From: Clostridiales bacterium
GTDB lineage: Bacteria > Bacillota > Clostridia > Christensenellales > Aristaeellaceae
Assembly (NCBI GenBank): GCA_015056245.1
Contig: SVGQ01000016.1
Location: 1 to 37,324 of the forward strand
DNA: 37,324 nucleotides
Direction of reading: 5' to 3'
Each line of letters opens with the position of its first letter. Within the stretch, counting starts at the first letter, position 1. Below the pieces are notes generated by a model. That model was given only the letters and a program-made list of their open reading frames with translations, was not told the DNA's origin and made no database searches. Below, piece by piece: positions 10,954 through 19,114 of this stretch. A program made the position numbers and the translations under genes.

Positions 10954-12915
10954 TCAGCCGTTTCCTTCGTCCCGTCCGCAGGCATAAACGATTTCACCAT
11001 CAGGGGAGTGCACCATCACAGAATACATATCCAATGGATGAATGCAGGAAAAGTCAAATTGCCAGTAGGGTGCGGTGAAGGAATCCCTGTTGTCGTGGTA
11101 CACGAAAAGGACTTCAAAACGCTGCATGGATTCGGGTGTTTCACCGTATTTCTCTGAAATGTAGTCCATGGCAATCTGCATCGCATCTTCGGCGGTGATC
11201 GCATCGGCAGGCGGCTGCGCAATGTTGGACATGTGATCCGCTTCCGTATAGGCACGGGCCAGAAGACCATTCATCCGATGGGCCAGCGGCGAAACTTCGT
11301 ATGCAATCCCGTCTTTCCAGAGTTGAGCATGCACCGGCTGATGAAGAATGCAAGTGACTACCCGGGGAGATTCGTCCATCCGAACAACAAAGGAATAGCC
11401 TACCTCCACCCCCAGCTTGGAGGCAACCATGCCATACAACCGGGCGTGGGGGATGCCGTCAAGGAGGTAGTAATCACTTTCCCGGATGGCTTCCACCCGC
11501 TGGGAATGACCGGGCAGAACGGTATCCATAAAGTTCAGGATGAACGCTCCGGCTTCGTCCCAGCGGTACGTTCCTTCTTCGACTGGCTCATATTCGCCGC
11601 CGACCGTAGCCCAGAGGTTATCCAGCATTATCGGCGTACCGTCGGTCAGGAGAATGGTCTCCAGCACAGTGTCGTTCTTCATGGCCTGTACCCGGAAACC
11701 GCCCAGCTCCTTCTGTGCTGCCCATTGCAGGTTGCTTTCGTCAAGGTTCAGGTATGGACTTTCCCATAGCTGCTTGGCCCGGACAATGGCCTCTTCTTCC
11801 GATTGGATGGCGTTGGCAGCAATGACTTTGGCATCGCTGTACATGCTTGTCGATAAACGGAAAACAGGCTTATATTCAGCAGTACAGAATGCCAGCACCA
11901 ACAGGATGCACGCAAGCCCGGCAAAGCCTGCAGCCAGCCAGCGGATGATGCTCTTGTTCTGGATGATGTTCCGAACTCGTTCCCTCAACTTTTTTCCGGT
12001 CATGGTCATGCCGGTCGCCAGTACCGGCAGACCGGGAGCGTTTCTGCGGGCTGCTGCCAGCACCAGCACATTGGCGTAGTCCTTGCGTTCTTCATCGGTC
12101 AGGCCTTTGGTCACCCGTTCGTCACAAGCCAGTTCGCAGTCGGTCATGCTCAGGCTTGCAGCCAGCCATACCAAGGGATTGAACCAATGCACGATGCAGC
12201 ATAGCAGCCGCAGCAGCCCCCAGATATGATCCAGGCCTTTGTAGTGGCATATCTCGTGATCCAGTACATGAATGGTTTCGCTGGGTTTGGAGGTAAGCGG
12301 CAGCGAGATGTATGGCTGAAAGACACCAACCAGGCAGGCGCTGGGCAAGGGATCGGTATAGTAGACTGGCAGAGGCTTGCATTTGCGCTTCACGCACAGC
12401 TGGTGATACTCCATTTCTACCTTACCAGAGATGGGTTCCACCCGTCCAGCTTTCATCAGGTAACGGAAGCGGAGATTCCGAAGTGTGAACCAGCCAGCTA
12501 CACCGGCAGCACCTGCCACATACACCCACATTGTCAGCTTGGCAAAACGCCCGGTATATACCGCTTCATCCAACGCATCGGTTGTTTTTGCAATGGGATG
12601 CTCCCGATCCCAATCGTAACGGTATTTCAACCGGTCCAGATCGCTGACGAAGTCACCAAAACGAACCTGTACCTGCCCTGCAATGGGGCGAATGCCCTTA
12701 TCCGAAGCAAAGGGAGAACGGATTTCGTTGATGAGGGGATTGGGCAGGGTTAAGGGGCACAGCAGTCTGATCGCAACCAGCAGCCATGCAAAGGCAATGA
12801 CGCGGCTGCCCAGTTGCTTGCGAAATACCATGCGTACGATCAGCATCAATACAATGGCGATGCTGGCGATGATGGTGGCTTCCAGCAGAAAATTATAGAT
12901 GATGGCTTTGCGCAT
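10954..12915 (-). CDS. BlaR1/MecR1-type membrane metallopeptidase (M56 family) with a non-penicillin-binding sensor region
   Basis: A 653-residue integral membrane protein. The N-terminal helices (about 5-60 and 105-125) precede an M56 zinc-protease domain with HEICH at residues 220-224 and a downstream DCELACDERV segment. This is the BlaR1/MecR1 arrangement, in which the protease cleaves the partner repressor after an outside signal. After a helix near 330-350, the C-terminal 300 residues should be extracellular. They lack the SxxK/SxN/KTG pattern of the BlaR1 penicillin-binding sensor. Instead they contain PepSY-like stretches such as TAEDAMQIAMDYISEKYG. The start ATG follows AGGAGGGA, 18 bases after the repressor gene. 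The signal sensed is therefore unknown and probably not a beta-lactam. Confidence 0.88.
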   Translation of the reverse strand: MRKAIIYNFLLEATIIASIAIVLMLIVRMVFRKQLGSRVIAFAWLLVAIRLLCPLTLPNPLINEIRSPFASDKGIRPIAGQVQVRFGDFVSDLDRLKYRYDWDREHPIAKTTDALDEAVYTGRFAKLTMWVYVAGAAGVAGWFTLRNLRFRYLMKAGRVEPISGKVEMEYHQLCVKRKCKPLPVYYTDPLPSACLVGVFQPYISLPLTSKPSETIHVLDHEICHYKGLDHIWGLLRLLCCIVHWFNPLVWLAASLSMTDCELACDERVTKGLTDEERKDYANVLVLAAARRNAPGLPVLATGMTMTGKKLRERVRNIIQNKSIIRWLAAGFAGLACILLVLAFCTAEYKPVFRLSTSMYSDAKVIAANAIQSEEEAIVRAKQLWESPYLNLDESNLQWAAQKELGGFRVQAMKNDTVLETILLTDGTPIMLDNLWATVGGEYEPVEEGTYRWDEAGAFILNFMDTVLPGHSQRVEAIRESDYYLLDGIPHARLYGMVASKLGVEVGYSFVVRMDESPRVVTCILHQPVHAQLWKDGIAYEVSPLAHRMNGLLARAYTEADHMSNIAQPPADAITAEDAMQIAMDYISEKYGETPESMQRFEVLFVYHDNRDSFTAPYWQFDFSCIHPLDMYSVMVHSPDGEIVYACGRDEGNG

Positions 12916-12933
12916 GAGAATCCCTCCTAGCGC

Positions 12934-13296
12934 TTATTTCTTTTGCAACTCCTTGAGTAATTCTTCCACGTCTTCCGTGCTTAGTTCGCCGGTATCCACC
13001 AGATGATGAACCAAAAGCGAGGCTTTGCCGCCAAAAACCCGGCCAAGCAGCTTATTGGTTTGCTGTGCAGAGGCTTCCTGACGGGTGACGATGGGGGAAT
13101 AGCGTTTGATGGAGCCGGTCTCGTCCACTGTGATGGTGCCTTTCTCTGCCATACGTTTAAGCAGGGTAATCACCGTGTGGCGTGTCCAACCGGTTTCGGG
13201 CTGCAGTTGTTTGGTAATCTCCGGCATGGTGCGGGGATGGTTTTCCCAGAGAACCTCAAGGATCTTCCATTCCGCATCGGTGCATTGAATACTCAT
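12934..13296 (-). CDS. BlaI/MecI-family transcriptional repressor
   Basis: A 120-residue winged-helix repressor. The pattern TDAEWKILEVLWENHPRTM, then TGWTRHTVITLLKRMAEKG (recognition-helix region, residues 36-54) and RYSPIVTRQEA, is the BlaI/MecI signature. The C-terminal part (about 75-120) would dimerise and carry the site cut by the partner protease. The ATG at 13294-13296 follows GGAGGAAA. It is the first gene of an operon with the M56 protease and the SH3b protein. Two dyads resembling its expected operators lie immediately upstream, so it probably represses its own operon. No beta-lactamase gene is attached. Confidence 0.93.
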   Translation of the reverse strand: MSIQCTDAEWKILEVLWENHPRTMPEITKQLQPETGWTRHTVITLLKRMAEKGTITVDETGSIKRYSPIVTRQEASAQQTNKLLGRVFGGKASLLVHHLVDTGELSTEDVEELLKELQKK

Positions 13297-13323
13297 GGTT
13301 GGTTTCCTCCTGCATGCATAGGT

Positions 13324-13370
13324 GACAGCTGTCTACCAAAAGGGTACACTTGTCTACCATCTGTTGTCAA
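13324..13370 (-). promoter_or_regulatory. Promoter and tandem BlaI-type operators of the regulator operon
   Basis: On the minus strand a perfect TTGACA (13365-13370) is the likely -35; a weak TACCCT at 13341-13346 is a candidate -10. Two sites beginning GGTAGACA follow. One is GGTAGACAAGTGTACC (13343-13358), a 6-of-8 dyad lying between the promoter elements. The other contains the perfect palindrome GACAGCTGTC (13324-13333). Their centres are 22 bp apart, two helical turns, as expected for a dimeric repressor binding one face. The ACA-N2-TGT core resembles known BlaI/MecI operators. Confidence 0.72.
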
Positions 13371-13473
13371 CCATTTCACCCAAGGTTTTACAATTGCAAC
13401 AATTCCGAAAAATCAACCTCTCCGACAAAAGCAGATAAAATACAATTCTATGCGATATTCTTAGCAAAACCTA

Positions 13474-13504
13474 TTGACAACTGCATTACTTTATGGTTTA
13501 CTAT
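13474..13504 (+). promoter_or_regulatory. Promoter of the regulator-pot operon
   Basis: A perfect TTGACA (13474-13479) and TACTAT (13499-13504) with a 19-base spacer. The spacing is long, so the -10 call is tentative. The next downstream gene is the cupin-HTH regulator. Confidence 0.45.
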
Positions 13505-13515
13505 ACCTCGCTTTG

Positions 13516-13536
13516 AAGTTTACTATTTCTAAACTT
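13516..13536 (+). promoter_or_regulatory. Dyad, candidate operator of the cupin-HTH regulator
   Basis: AAGTTTA (13516-13522) and TAAACTT (13530-13536) form a perfect 7-bp inverted repeat with a 7-base centre. The TTTACTAT half of this site also occurs at 13497-13504 over the -10 region. Placed between promoter and regulator gene, it is a good autoregulatory site candidate. Confidence 0.45.
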
Positions 13537-13577
13537 CCAGTCAAGACCGTCGGGTCGGCAGGAAAGGGGGAAACCCA

Positions 13578-14111
13578 ATGGAGATTGGAGAAAAGCTGCG
13601 CGAACTGCGCTTGCAGCGGGGCCTTACCCAAGAGGAGATGGCAGACCGCTGCGAACTGAGCAAGGGTTTCATCTCACAGGTGGAAAGAGATCTGGCATCT
13701 CCATCCATCGCCACCCTGAAGGACATGCTGGAGTGCCTCGGCGTTTCCCTGCAAGCCTTTTTTACTGATGACAGCAAGGAAAAGGTGGTTTTTACCCCGC
13801 AGGATATGTTTGAAAAAGAGGACGAAGAGAAGAAGATCACCTGGCTGGTTCCGGATGCACAGAAAAACAGCATGGAGCCCATCCTGCTGGAACTGCAGCC
13901 CGGTGGCAAGAGCGCGGTGCTTCCGCCCTACGAGGGAGAAGAGTTCGGCTATGTGCTTACAGGTCAGGTGGTGCTGGTATCCGGCAAGCGGCGGTATCCG
14001 GTCAAAAAAGGCGGCAGCTTCTGCTTACATCCAAGCGCTACCCACCATCTGGAGAATACCTCCAAAACCATGGCTACGGTGCTGTGGATCTCCACACCGC
14101 CCAGTTTCTGA
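13578..14111 (+). CDS. XRE-family regulator with cupin domain, likely polyamine-responsive (PuuR/PotR-like)
   Basis: A 177-residue cytoplasmic regulator. Residues about 6-60 are an XRE helix-turn-helix: LRELRLQRGLTQEEMAD, then LSKGFISQVERDLASPSI. Residues about 105-172 are a cupin-2 barrel: LPPYEGEEFGYVLTGQVVL to HPSATHHLEN, which would bind a small ligand. This architecture matches PuuR-type regulators. In many Bacillota the same gene sits directly before potABCD, as it does here with a 46-base gap. It therefore probably represses polyamine uptake when putrescine or spermidine is plentiful. The ligand is inferred from context. The start ATG follows GGAAAGGGGGAAA. Confidence 0.9.
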   Translation: MEIGEKLRELRLQRGLTQEEMADRCELSKGFISQVERDLASPSIATLKDMLECLGVSLQAFFTDDSKEKVVFTPQDMFEKEDEEKKITWLVPDAQKNSMEPILLELQPGGKSAVLPPYEGEEFGYVLTGQVVLVSGKRRYPVKKGGSFCLHPSATHHLENTSKTMATVLWISTPPSF

Positions 14112-14157
14112 GCAATTCAATTGGATTCATTCATTATCATAAAAGGAGTGCCCGACT

Positions 14158-15225
14158 ATGATGGAGCAGGAGCACCTGATCGACCTGAAAGGGATCTGCA
14201 AGGAGTACGATGGAACCCAGGTACTGAAAGACATTAACCTCTATGTGCGCAAAAAGGAGTTTGTCACGCTGCTGGGCCCCAGCGGATGCGGCAAGACCAC
14301 TACGCTGCGCATTATCGGCGGCTTTGAATATCCCACCACCGGCGAGGTGTACTTCGAGGGCAAGGAGATTTCTGCCCTGCCGCCCTACAAACGCCGCGTG
14401 AACACGGTGTTCCAGAAGTATGCCCTGTTCCCTCACCTGAATGTGCATGATAATATTGCTTTCGGCCTCAAACTCAAGAAAGTTCCCAAGAAAGAGATCG
14501 ACAAGAAAGTGGATCGCATGCTGGAGCTGGTCAACCTGAAGGGTTACGGCAAGCGCCATGTGGATCAGCTCTCCGGCGGTCAGCAGCAGCGTATCGCCAT
14601 TGCCCGCGCGCTGGTCAACGAACCGGAAGTGCTGCTTTTAGACGAGCCTCTGGGTGCACTGGACCTGAAACTGCGCAAGGAGATGCAGCTGGAGCTGAAG
14701 AACATGCAGCAGCAACTGGGCATCACCTTCATCTACGTGACCCACGATCAGGAAGAAGCCCTCACCATGAGCGATACCATCGTGGTCATGCGGGACGGCA
14801 AGATCCTGCAGATCGGCGATCCCAAGCGCATCTATGATGAGCCTGCCAATGCCTTCGTTGCGGACTTCATCGGTGAGAGCAACATTCTGCCCGGCACCAT
14901 GATCAAGGATGAATTGGTGCACTTCGCCGGTCATGACTTCGTCTGCGTGGACAGCGGATTTGGCGAAAACGCCCCCGTGGATGTGGTTATCCGCCCCGAG
15001 GACATCATGATCGTGGGCGAGGATATCGGTCAGCTGACCGGTGTTGTCCAGAGTGTGCTGTTCAAGGGTGTGCATTACGAGATGATGGTTTCCACCGGCG
15101 AAACCACCTTCAAGGTACATTCCACCACCATGCAGCCGCAGGGTTCTACTGTGGGTATCAACATCGTGCCCTTCAACATCCACATCATGAAGCCCATGCA
15201 GGAGGAGGCGCCTTCCGATGTATAA
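14158..15225 (+). CDS. potA: Spermidine/putrescine ABC transporter, ATP-binding protein
   Basis: The 355-residue ATPase of the polyamine importer; it acts at the inner face of the membrane. Walker A is GPSGCGKT at 40-47, the ABC signature LSGGQQQ at 138-144, and Walker B LLLDEP at 159-164, followed by the D-loop GALD and the switch [15 protein letters not shown]-like segment near 197. A C-terminal TOBE-type beta domain begins near 240 (GESNILPGT) and contains VVIRPEDI. This is the normal layout of PotA. AAGGAG lies about 9 bases before the ATG at 14158; an adjacent in-frame ATG at 14161 cannot be excluded. It overlaps potB by 8 bases. Confidence 0.96.
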   Translation: MMEQEHLIDLKGICKEYDGTQVLKDINLYVRKKEFVTLLGPSGCGKTTTLRIIGGFEYPTTGEVYFEGKEISALPPYKRRVNTVFQKYALFPHLNVHDNIAFGLKLKKVPKKEIDKKVDRMLELVNLKGYGKRHVDQLSGGQQQRIAIARALVNEPEVLLLDEPLGALDLKLRKEMQLELKNMQQQLGITFIYVTHDQEEALTMSDTIVVMRDGKILQIGDPKRIYDEPANAFVADFIGESNILPGTMIKDELVHFAGHDFVCVDSGFGENAPVDVVIRPEDIMIVGEDIGQLTGVVQSVLFKGVHYEMMVSTGETTFKVHSTTMQPQGSTVGINIVPFNIHIMKPMQEEAPSDV

Positions 15226-16204
15226 TATGAGTCTCCCGTGGTGGGCGTACGCTCTGATGGGCGCGGGTCTGGTGATTTTTATTGCCATGATCGGTCTGTC
15301 GGTACGCCGTCATCATGGTGTGAAGCGCAGCCTGTTTGCAACGCCGTATACGCTGTGGATGATCGTTTTCACCATTGTGCCCTGCATTCTGGTTGGCTAC
15401 TATGCCTTCACCGATGCAAACGGCTCATTCACGCTGGAAAACTTCCTGAATTTCTGGGACAGCAACTATGCCAAGAATCAGCTGTATGCCAGCATGGGCG
15501 AGGCGGCTGCTTCCTATATCACCCGCGGCACCGTCAATGTGGATACGCTGGTGTATTCCTTGTGGATGGCCTTCCTGTGCACGGTGATCTGCCTGCTGTT
15601 GGGGTATCCGGCGGCGCTGTTCATGGCGGACCGTCACATGAAAATCGGCCCCACCATTGTTATTCTGTTCATCATCCCCATGTGGATGAACTTCCTGCTC
15701 CGTACCATCGCCTGGATGAGTTTGCTGGAGGATCAGGGTTTGATCAACCGGATGCTCCGCTGGCTGGGATTCGACGGTGTACGGCTGATGTACAACTCCG
15801 GTGCAGTGCTGTTGGGTATGGTGTACAACTTCCTGCCCTTCATGGTATTCCCGGTGTACACAAGCCTGAGCAAGCTGGATCCCAAACTGGGCGAGGCTGC
15901 ACAGGATCTGGGCTGCAACGAATGGCGCACCTTCACCAAGGTGACCGCCCCTCTGAGCATTCCCGGTGTGATCAGCGGCATCACGATGGTGTTCATGCCC
16001 TCGGTCACCACATTCTTTATCCCGCGCATTCTGGGCGGCGGTAATACCATGATGTTCGGCGACCTGATCGAAAGCAAGTTCCTTACCGAAGGCAACTGGA
16101 ACGTGGGCAGCGCCCTGAGCATGATCATGATGGTGCTGATCCTCATCAGCCTTGGTATTCTGCGAAAATTTGACCCTGAAGGAGAAGGAGGCGGCATCGC
16201 ATGA
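15218..16204 (+). CDS. potB: Spermidine/putrescine ABC transporter permease, PotB type
   Basis: A 328-residue inner-membrane permease with about six or seven hydrophobic helices. The EAA loop that contacts the ATPase is visible as [17 protein letters not shown], starting at residue 226. The long N-terminal segment and the large outside loop between the first two helices ([16 protein letters not shown] onward) match PotB rather than PotC. The start ATG at 15218 lies 9 bases after GGAGGAGG inside the end of potA, so translation is coupled. The stop overlaps potC by 4 bases. Confidence 0.95.
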   Translation: MYNMSLPWWAYALMGAGLVIFIAMIGLSVRRHHGVKRSLFATPYTLWMIVFTIVPCILVGYYAFTDANGSFTLENFLNFWDSNYAKNQLYASMGEAAASYITRGTVNVDTLVYSLWMAFLCTVICLLLGYPAALFMADRHMKIGPTIVILFIIPMWMNFLLRTIAWMSLLEDQGLINRMLRWLGFDGVRLMYNSGAVLLGMVYNFLPFMVFPVYTSLSKLDPKLGEAAQDLGCNEWRTFTKVTAPLSIPGVISGITMVFMPSVTTFFIPRILGGGNTMMFGDLIESKFLTEGNWNVGSALSMIMMVLILISLGILRKFDPEGEGGGIA

Positions 16205-16980
16205 AAAAGACCGGCTTGTTCTTCAAAAAGTTCTATCTGGGGATCATTCTGTTTTTCCTGTATATCCCCATTGTGGTGATGATCTTCCAGTCCTTCAACG
16301 CTGGTAAGAGCCGCGCCAAGTGGGAAGGTTTCTCCTTCCGCTGGTATGCGGAGCTGTTTCAGGATCGTTCCATCATGAACGCCTTGCAGGTAACCATCGC
16401 TGTGGCTGTGATCGCTGCTGTGATCTCCACCATTCTGGGCACGCTGGCGGCCATTGGCATCCATGCCATGAAGAAGCGGCCTCAGCGCCTGATGATGACC
16501 CTGACCAACATTCCCAACACCATGCCGGATATTGTCACCGGTATTTCCCTGATGCTTTTGTTCCTGTTTACCAAGGTGGAGCGTGGTTTTGTGACCATGG
16601 TCATGGCTCACATTACGTTCAACACGCCCTATGTCATCTTGTCGGTGATGCCAAAGCTGAAACAGATGAACAAGCACAGCTATGAAGCAGCACTGGACTT
16701 GGGCGCAACGCCCACTTATGCCCTCACCCACGTGATCATCCCCGAGATCCGTCAGGGTATCGTAACAGGCGCCATGCTGGCGTTCACCCTGTCGCTGGAC
16801 GATTTCACCATCAGCTACTTCACCACCAGCCCCTTGGTGCAGAATCTGTCCACCTTGATCTACTCCAAAGCCCGTATCGGCATCGACCCCACGCTCAACG
16901 CGCTGAGCACGCTGATGTTTGTTTCGCTGCTGATTCTGCTGGTGATCGTCAATCGGCGTACCGCAGATAACGCTGCGTAA
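16201..16980 (+). CDS. potC: Spermidine/putrescine ABC transporter permease, PotC type
   Basis: A 259-residue inner-membrane permease with six predicted helices; the first is LGIILFFLYIPIVVMIFQSF. After it comes the WEGFSFRWYAELFQD segment common in PotC proteins. The EAA loop reads YEAALDLGATPTYALTHV, from residue 161. The ATG start shares an ATGA overlap with the potB stop, and GGAGAAGGAGG lies just upstream. With PotB it forms the transmembrane channel of the importer. Length and topology are normal. Confidence 0.95.
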   Translation: MKKTGLFFKKFYLGIILFFLYIPIVVMIFQSFNAGKSRAKWEGFSFRWYAELFQDRSIMNALQVTIAVAVIAAVISTILGTLAAIGIHAMKKRPQRLMMTLTNIPNTMPDIVTGISLMLLFLFTKVERGFVTMVMAHITFNTPYVILSVMPKLKQMNKHSYEAALDLGATPTYALTHVIIPEIRQGIVTGAMLAFTLSLDDFTISYFTTSPLVQNLSTLIYSKARIGIDPTLNALSTLMFVSLLILLVIVNRRTADNAA

Positions 16981-17020
16981 ACCATATCCCCACAAATCAA
17001 TATTTTTGGAGGGTACGACT

Positions 17021-18058
17021 ATGAAGAAATTCCTTGCGGTTCTCTTGGTTCTCCTGATGGCCCTGCCTGTGTGCGCCAGCGCTCAGGAAGTGGTCAATGT
17101 GTACAACTGGGAAGACTATATCGACGAAAGCGTGCTGGAAATGTTTGAAGCGGAAACCGGCATTCACGTCAACTATATGAACTTCACCACCAACGAAGAT
17201 ATGATGGTCAAAGTGGAAACCAGCCCCGGAGCTTTCGACCTGATCTTCCCCTCTGAGTACATGGTGGAGCGCATGCTGGCAAAGGACCTGCTGGCTGAGA
17301 TCAACTACGACAACATTCCCAATGCTCAGTACACCCTGCCCAATCTGCTCAACCCCAGCTATGACCCCAATAACGCCCACTCCATTCCCTACATGTGGGG
17401 CACTGTTGGTATCCTCTACAACACCAAGATGGTGGATGATCCCGTTGATTCCTGGGGTATCCTGTGGAACACCAAGTATGCTGACAACGTGTTCATGCTG
17501 GACAGCATCCGCGATTCCATGGGCGTGACCCTCAAGTATCTGGGCTACTCCATGAACACCCACGACATCATCGCGCTGGAAGAAGCCAAGGCCAAGCTGA
17601 TTGAGCAGAAGCAGTCCGGCGTTGTCAAGGCCTATCAGGTGGACGAAACCAAGGACAAGATGGTAGCTGGCGAAGCGGCTCTGGCTGTGGTCTGGTCCGG
17701 CGATGCCCAGTATGCCATTGATCTGAACCCCGATCTGGCCTATGCCATTCCCAAGGAAGGCAGCAACGTGTGGGTTGACTGCATGGTCATTCCCAAGAGC
17801 GCCAAGAACAAGGAAAACGCTGAGAAGTTCATCGATTTCCTCTGCCGCCCCGACATTGCCAAGCTCAATTGCGAAGCTATCTGGTACTCCTCTCCCAACA
17901 GCGGCGCTATCGAGCTGATGGGCGAAGCCTACACCAGCAACACCACCATGAATCCCTCCGAGGAAGCTCTGGCTGGCTGCGAGTACTTCAACGATATTCA
18001 GGGCGATTTCCTCACCCTGTACAACATCCTCTGGATGGACGTGAAGAACGCCAAGTAA
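17021..18058 (+). CDS. potD: Spermidine/putrescine-binding protein
   Basis: The 345-residue extracellular receptor of the polyamine importer. The ATG at 17021 follows TTGGAGGG; an in-frame TTG at 17006 lies before that site and was rejected. Residues 1-21 are a signal peptide ending ASA. The mature protein opens QEVVNVYNWEDYIDESVL, the typical PotD start; its Trp30-Glu-Asp-Tyr33 corresponds to the polyamine-contacting region in E. coli PotD. Later motifs include IPYMWGTVGILYN and LAVVWSGDAQYA. The only signal-peptide cysteine (LPVCA) does not form a standard lipobox, which is unusual for a Gram-positive binding protein. It is the last gene of the operon, before a terminator. Confidence 0.94.
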   Translation: MKKFLAVLLVLLMALPVCASAQEVVNVYNWEDYIDESVLEMFEAETGIHVNYMNFTTNEDMMVKVETSPGAFDLIFPSEYMVERMLAKDLLAEINYDNIPNAQYTLPNLLNPSYDPNNAHSIPYMWGTVGILYNTKMVDDPVDSWGILWNTKYADNVFMLDSIRDSMGVTLKYLGYSMNTHDIIALEEAKAKLIEQKQSGVVKAYQVDETKDKMVAGEAALAVVWSGDAQYAIDLNPDLAYAIPKEGSNVWVDCMVIPKSAKNKENAEKFIDFLCRPDIAKLNCEAIWYSSPNSGAIELMGEAYTSNTTMNPSEEALAGCEYFNDIQGDFLTLYNILWMDVKNAK

Positions 18059-18064
18059 TCAAGT

Positions 18065-18099
18065 TGCCCCTGCATCGGTCACGATGCAGGGGCATTTGA
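18065..18099 (+). terminator. Terminator of the pot operon
   Basis: A perfect 13-bp stem (18065-18077 with 18082-18094) with a GTCA loop, then a short TTTGAT. It starts 7 bases after the potD stop. Confidence 0.8.
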
Positions 18100-18123
18100 T
18101 ATAATGATATCCGTATGAAGATC

Positions 18124-18173
18124 AACAAAGCGGAACACTGTCTGCTGCTTGCAGAAGAGTGCTCCGCTTTGTT
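18124..18173 (-). terminator. Terminator of the leftward yitT operon
   Basis: AACAAAGCGGA (18124-18134) pairs perfectly with TCCGCTTTGTT (18163-18173), and the inner part adds four pairs after a one-base bulge on the right arm. It lies just past the stop of the leftward gene at 18193 and could also back up the pot terminator. T runs are short. Confidence 0.6.
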
Positions 18174-18192
18174 ATTCGGTTTCAGTTGGCTG

Positions 18193-19083
18193 TTAAATCA
18201 ACGGTTGTGTCTGTTGGTGCAGGGGATGCAGATCCACCGGCTCAAACTGGATGGTGGGGAAAAACGTGAACAGGTAATCGTTGGGGTAGATCTCGCCTTC
18301 GCCCATAGCACCGCGTAGTTCAGCAGGTGTATAGTCATAGTAAATGCCATTGATGCTGAAATAAGGGCAGCGGTCAACCGTCAACAGGAGTTCCACCACT
18401 TCGCCGGTACCGGTGGTCAGGGTCAGCATGCCGTTGCCGGTGGGGCAGGAGGGTGCGCGCACATACTGAGCGTTGGAGAACCAGTATTCCAGCTGATACA
18501 GCTGTTCCGGATCAGTCAGTGTTTCTGTTTGACCATCCATCATGGTCAGGGTGGCAGAAGTGATGCCGGTAAGGGTCGTTACATCAAAGAATGCATATTG
18601 CAACGTGTTTTCCAGAATGGGGGAAAGGTAAGCCGTCAAGGCTTCACATTCTGCATAGCGGCGGTGCATATAGGCGGAATTTTCGTTCAGCTCATACATG
18701 GTGTATAGCACAATATTGCCAGTCAGCATCATCCATTCAGTGTTATTGGCGGGATCAACAATGGTGTAGCCTGCTTCCGGATGCTCCTGCCAGAACTTCG
18801 CATCAATGGTGTAATTGAGCAGTTTTAATTCATCCAGCATGGTGCGCAGTTCCTTTTGAGTGGCTGCATCAGGCGTGAAGTAGTACTCATCCCAGAGCCC
18901 CAGCAACTGCGGTGTCAGACGGATACTCAGCTGATCCTTGGGCGCTTCCAGTGTCAGCGTTCCACCCTCGTATGAAAAGCTCTCAGCCCAGCCAGCAGAT
19001 GTGCTCAGTACAATGGTAAGAACAATAAGCCATAACAATCCTCTGGCGGTCAAAGAACAGTTTTCATTCTTTCGCATATTCAT
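18193..19083 (-). CDS. Secreted protein of unknown function
   Basis: A 296-residue exported protein that I do not recognise. The ATG at 19083 lies 5 bases after GGAGGAG; an ATG at 19077 is also possible. A GTG at 19089 touches the ribosome site and was rejected. The N-terminus has MRKNENCSLTARG, then the core LLWLIVLTIVLSTSAG and an AWAE-like cleavage region near residues 33-36. The rest is rich in Thr, Tyr and Leu with no catalytic motif that I can name; it includes SFSYEGGTLTLEAPKDQL and a segment LTGITSATLTMMDGQTETL that looks beta-sheet. It follows the YitT gene by 31 bases and is probably co-transcribed with it. Confidence 0.72.
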   Translation of the reverse strand: MNMRKNENCSLTARGLLWLIVLTIVLSTSAGWAESFSYEGGTLTLEAPKDQLSIRLTPQLLGLWDEYYFTPDAATQKELRTMLDELKLLNYTIDAKFWQEHPEAGYTIVDPANNTEWMMLTGNIVLYTMYELNENSAYMHRRYAECEALTAYLSPILENTLQYAFFDVTTLTGITSATLTMMDGQTETLTDPEQLYQLEYWFSNAQYVRAPSCPTGNGMLTLTTGTGEVVELLLTVDRCPYFSINGIYYDYTPAELRGAMGEGEIYPNDYLFTFFPTIQFEPVDLHPLHQQTQPLI

Positions 19084-19114
19084 GAACACTCCTCCTGTCG
19101 CTTGTGGTAAATAA

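Noticed and set aside
10954-12915. Annotation as a beta-lactam sensor
   Set aside because: The metalloprotease half fits BlaR1, but the C-terminal region has no transpeptidase-type active-site motifs and there is no beta-lactamase gene in the operon.
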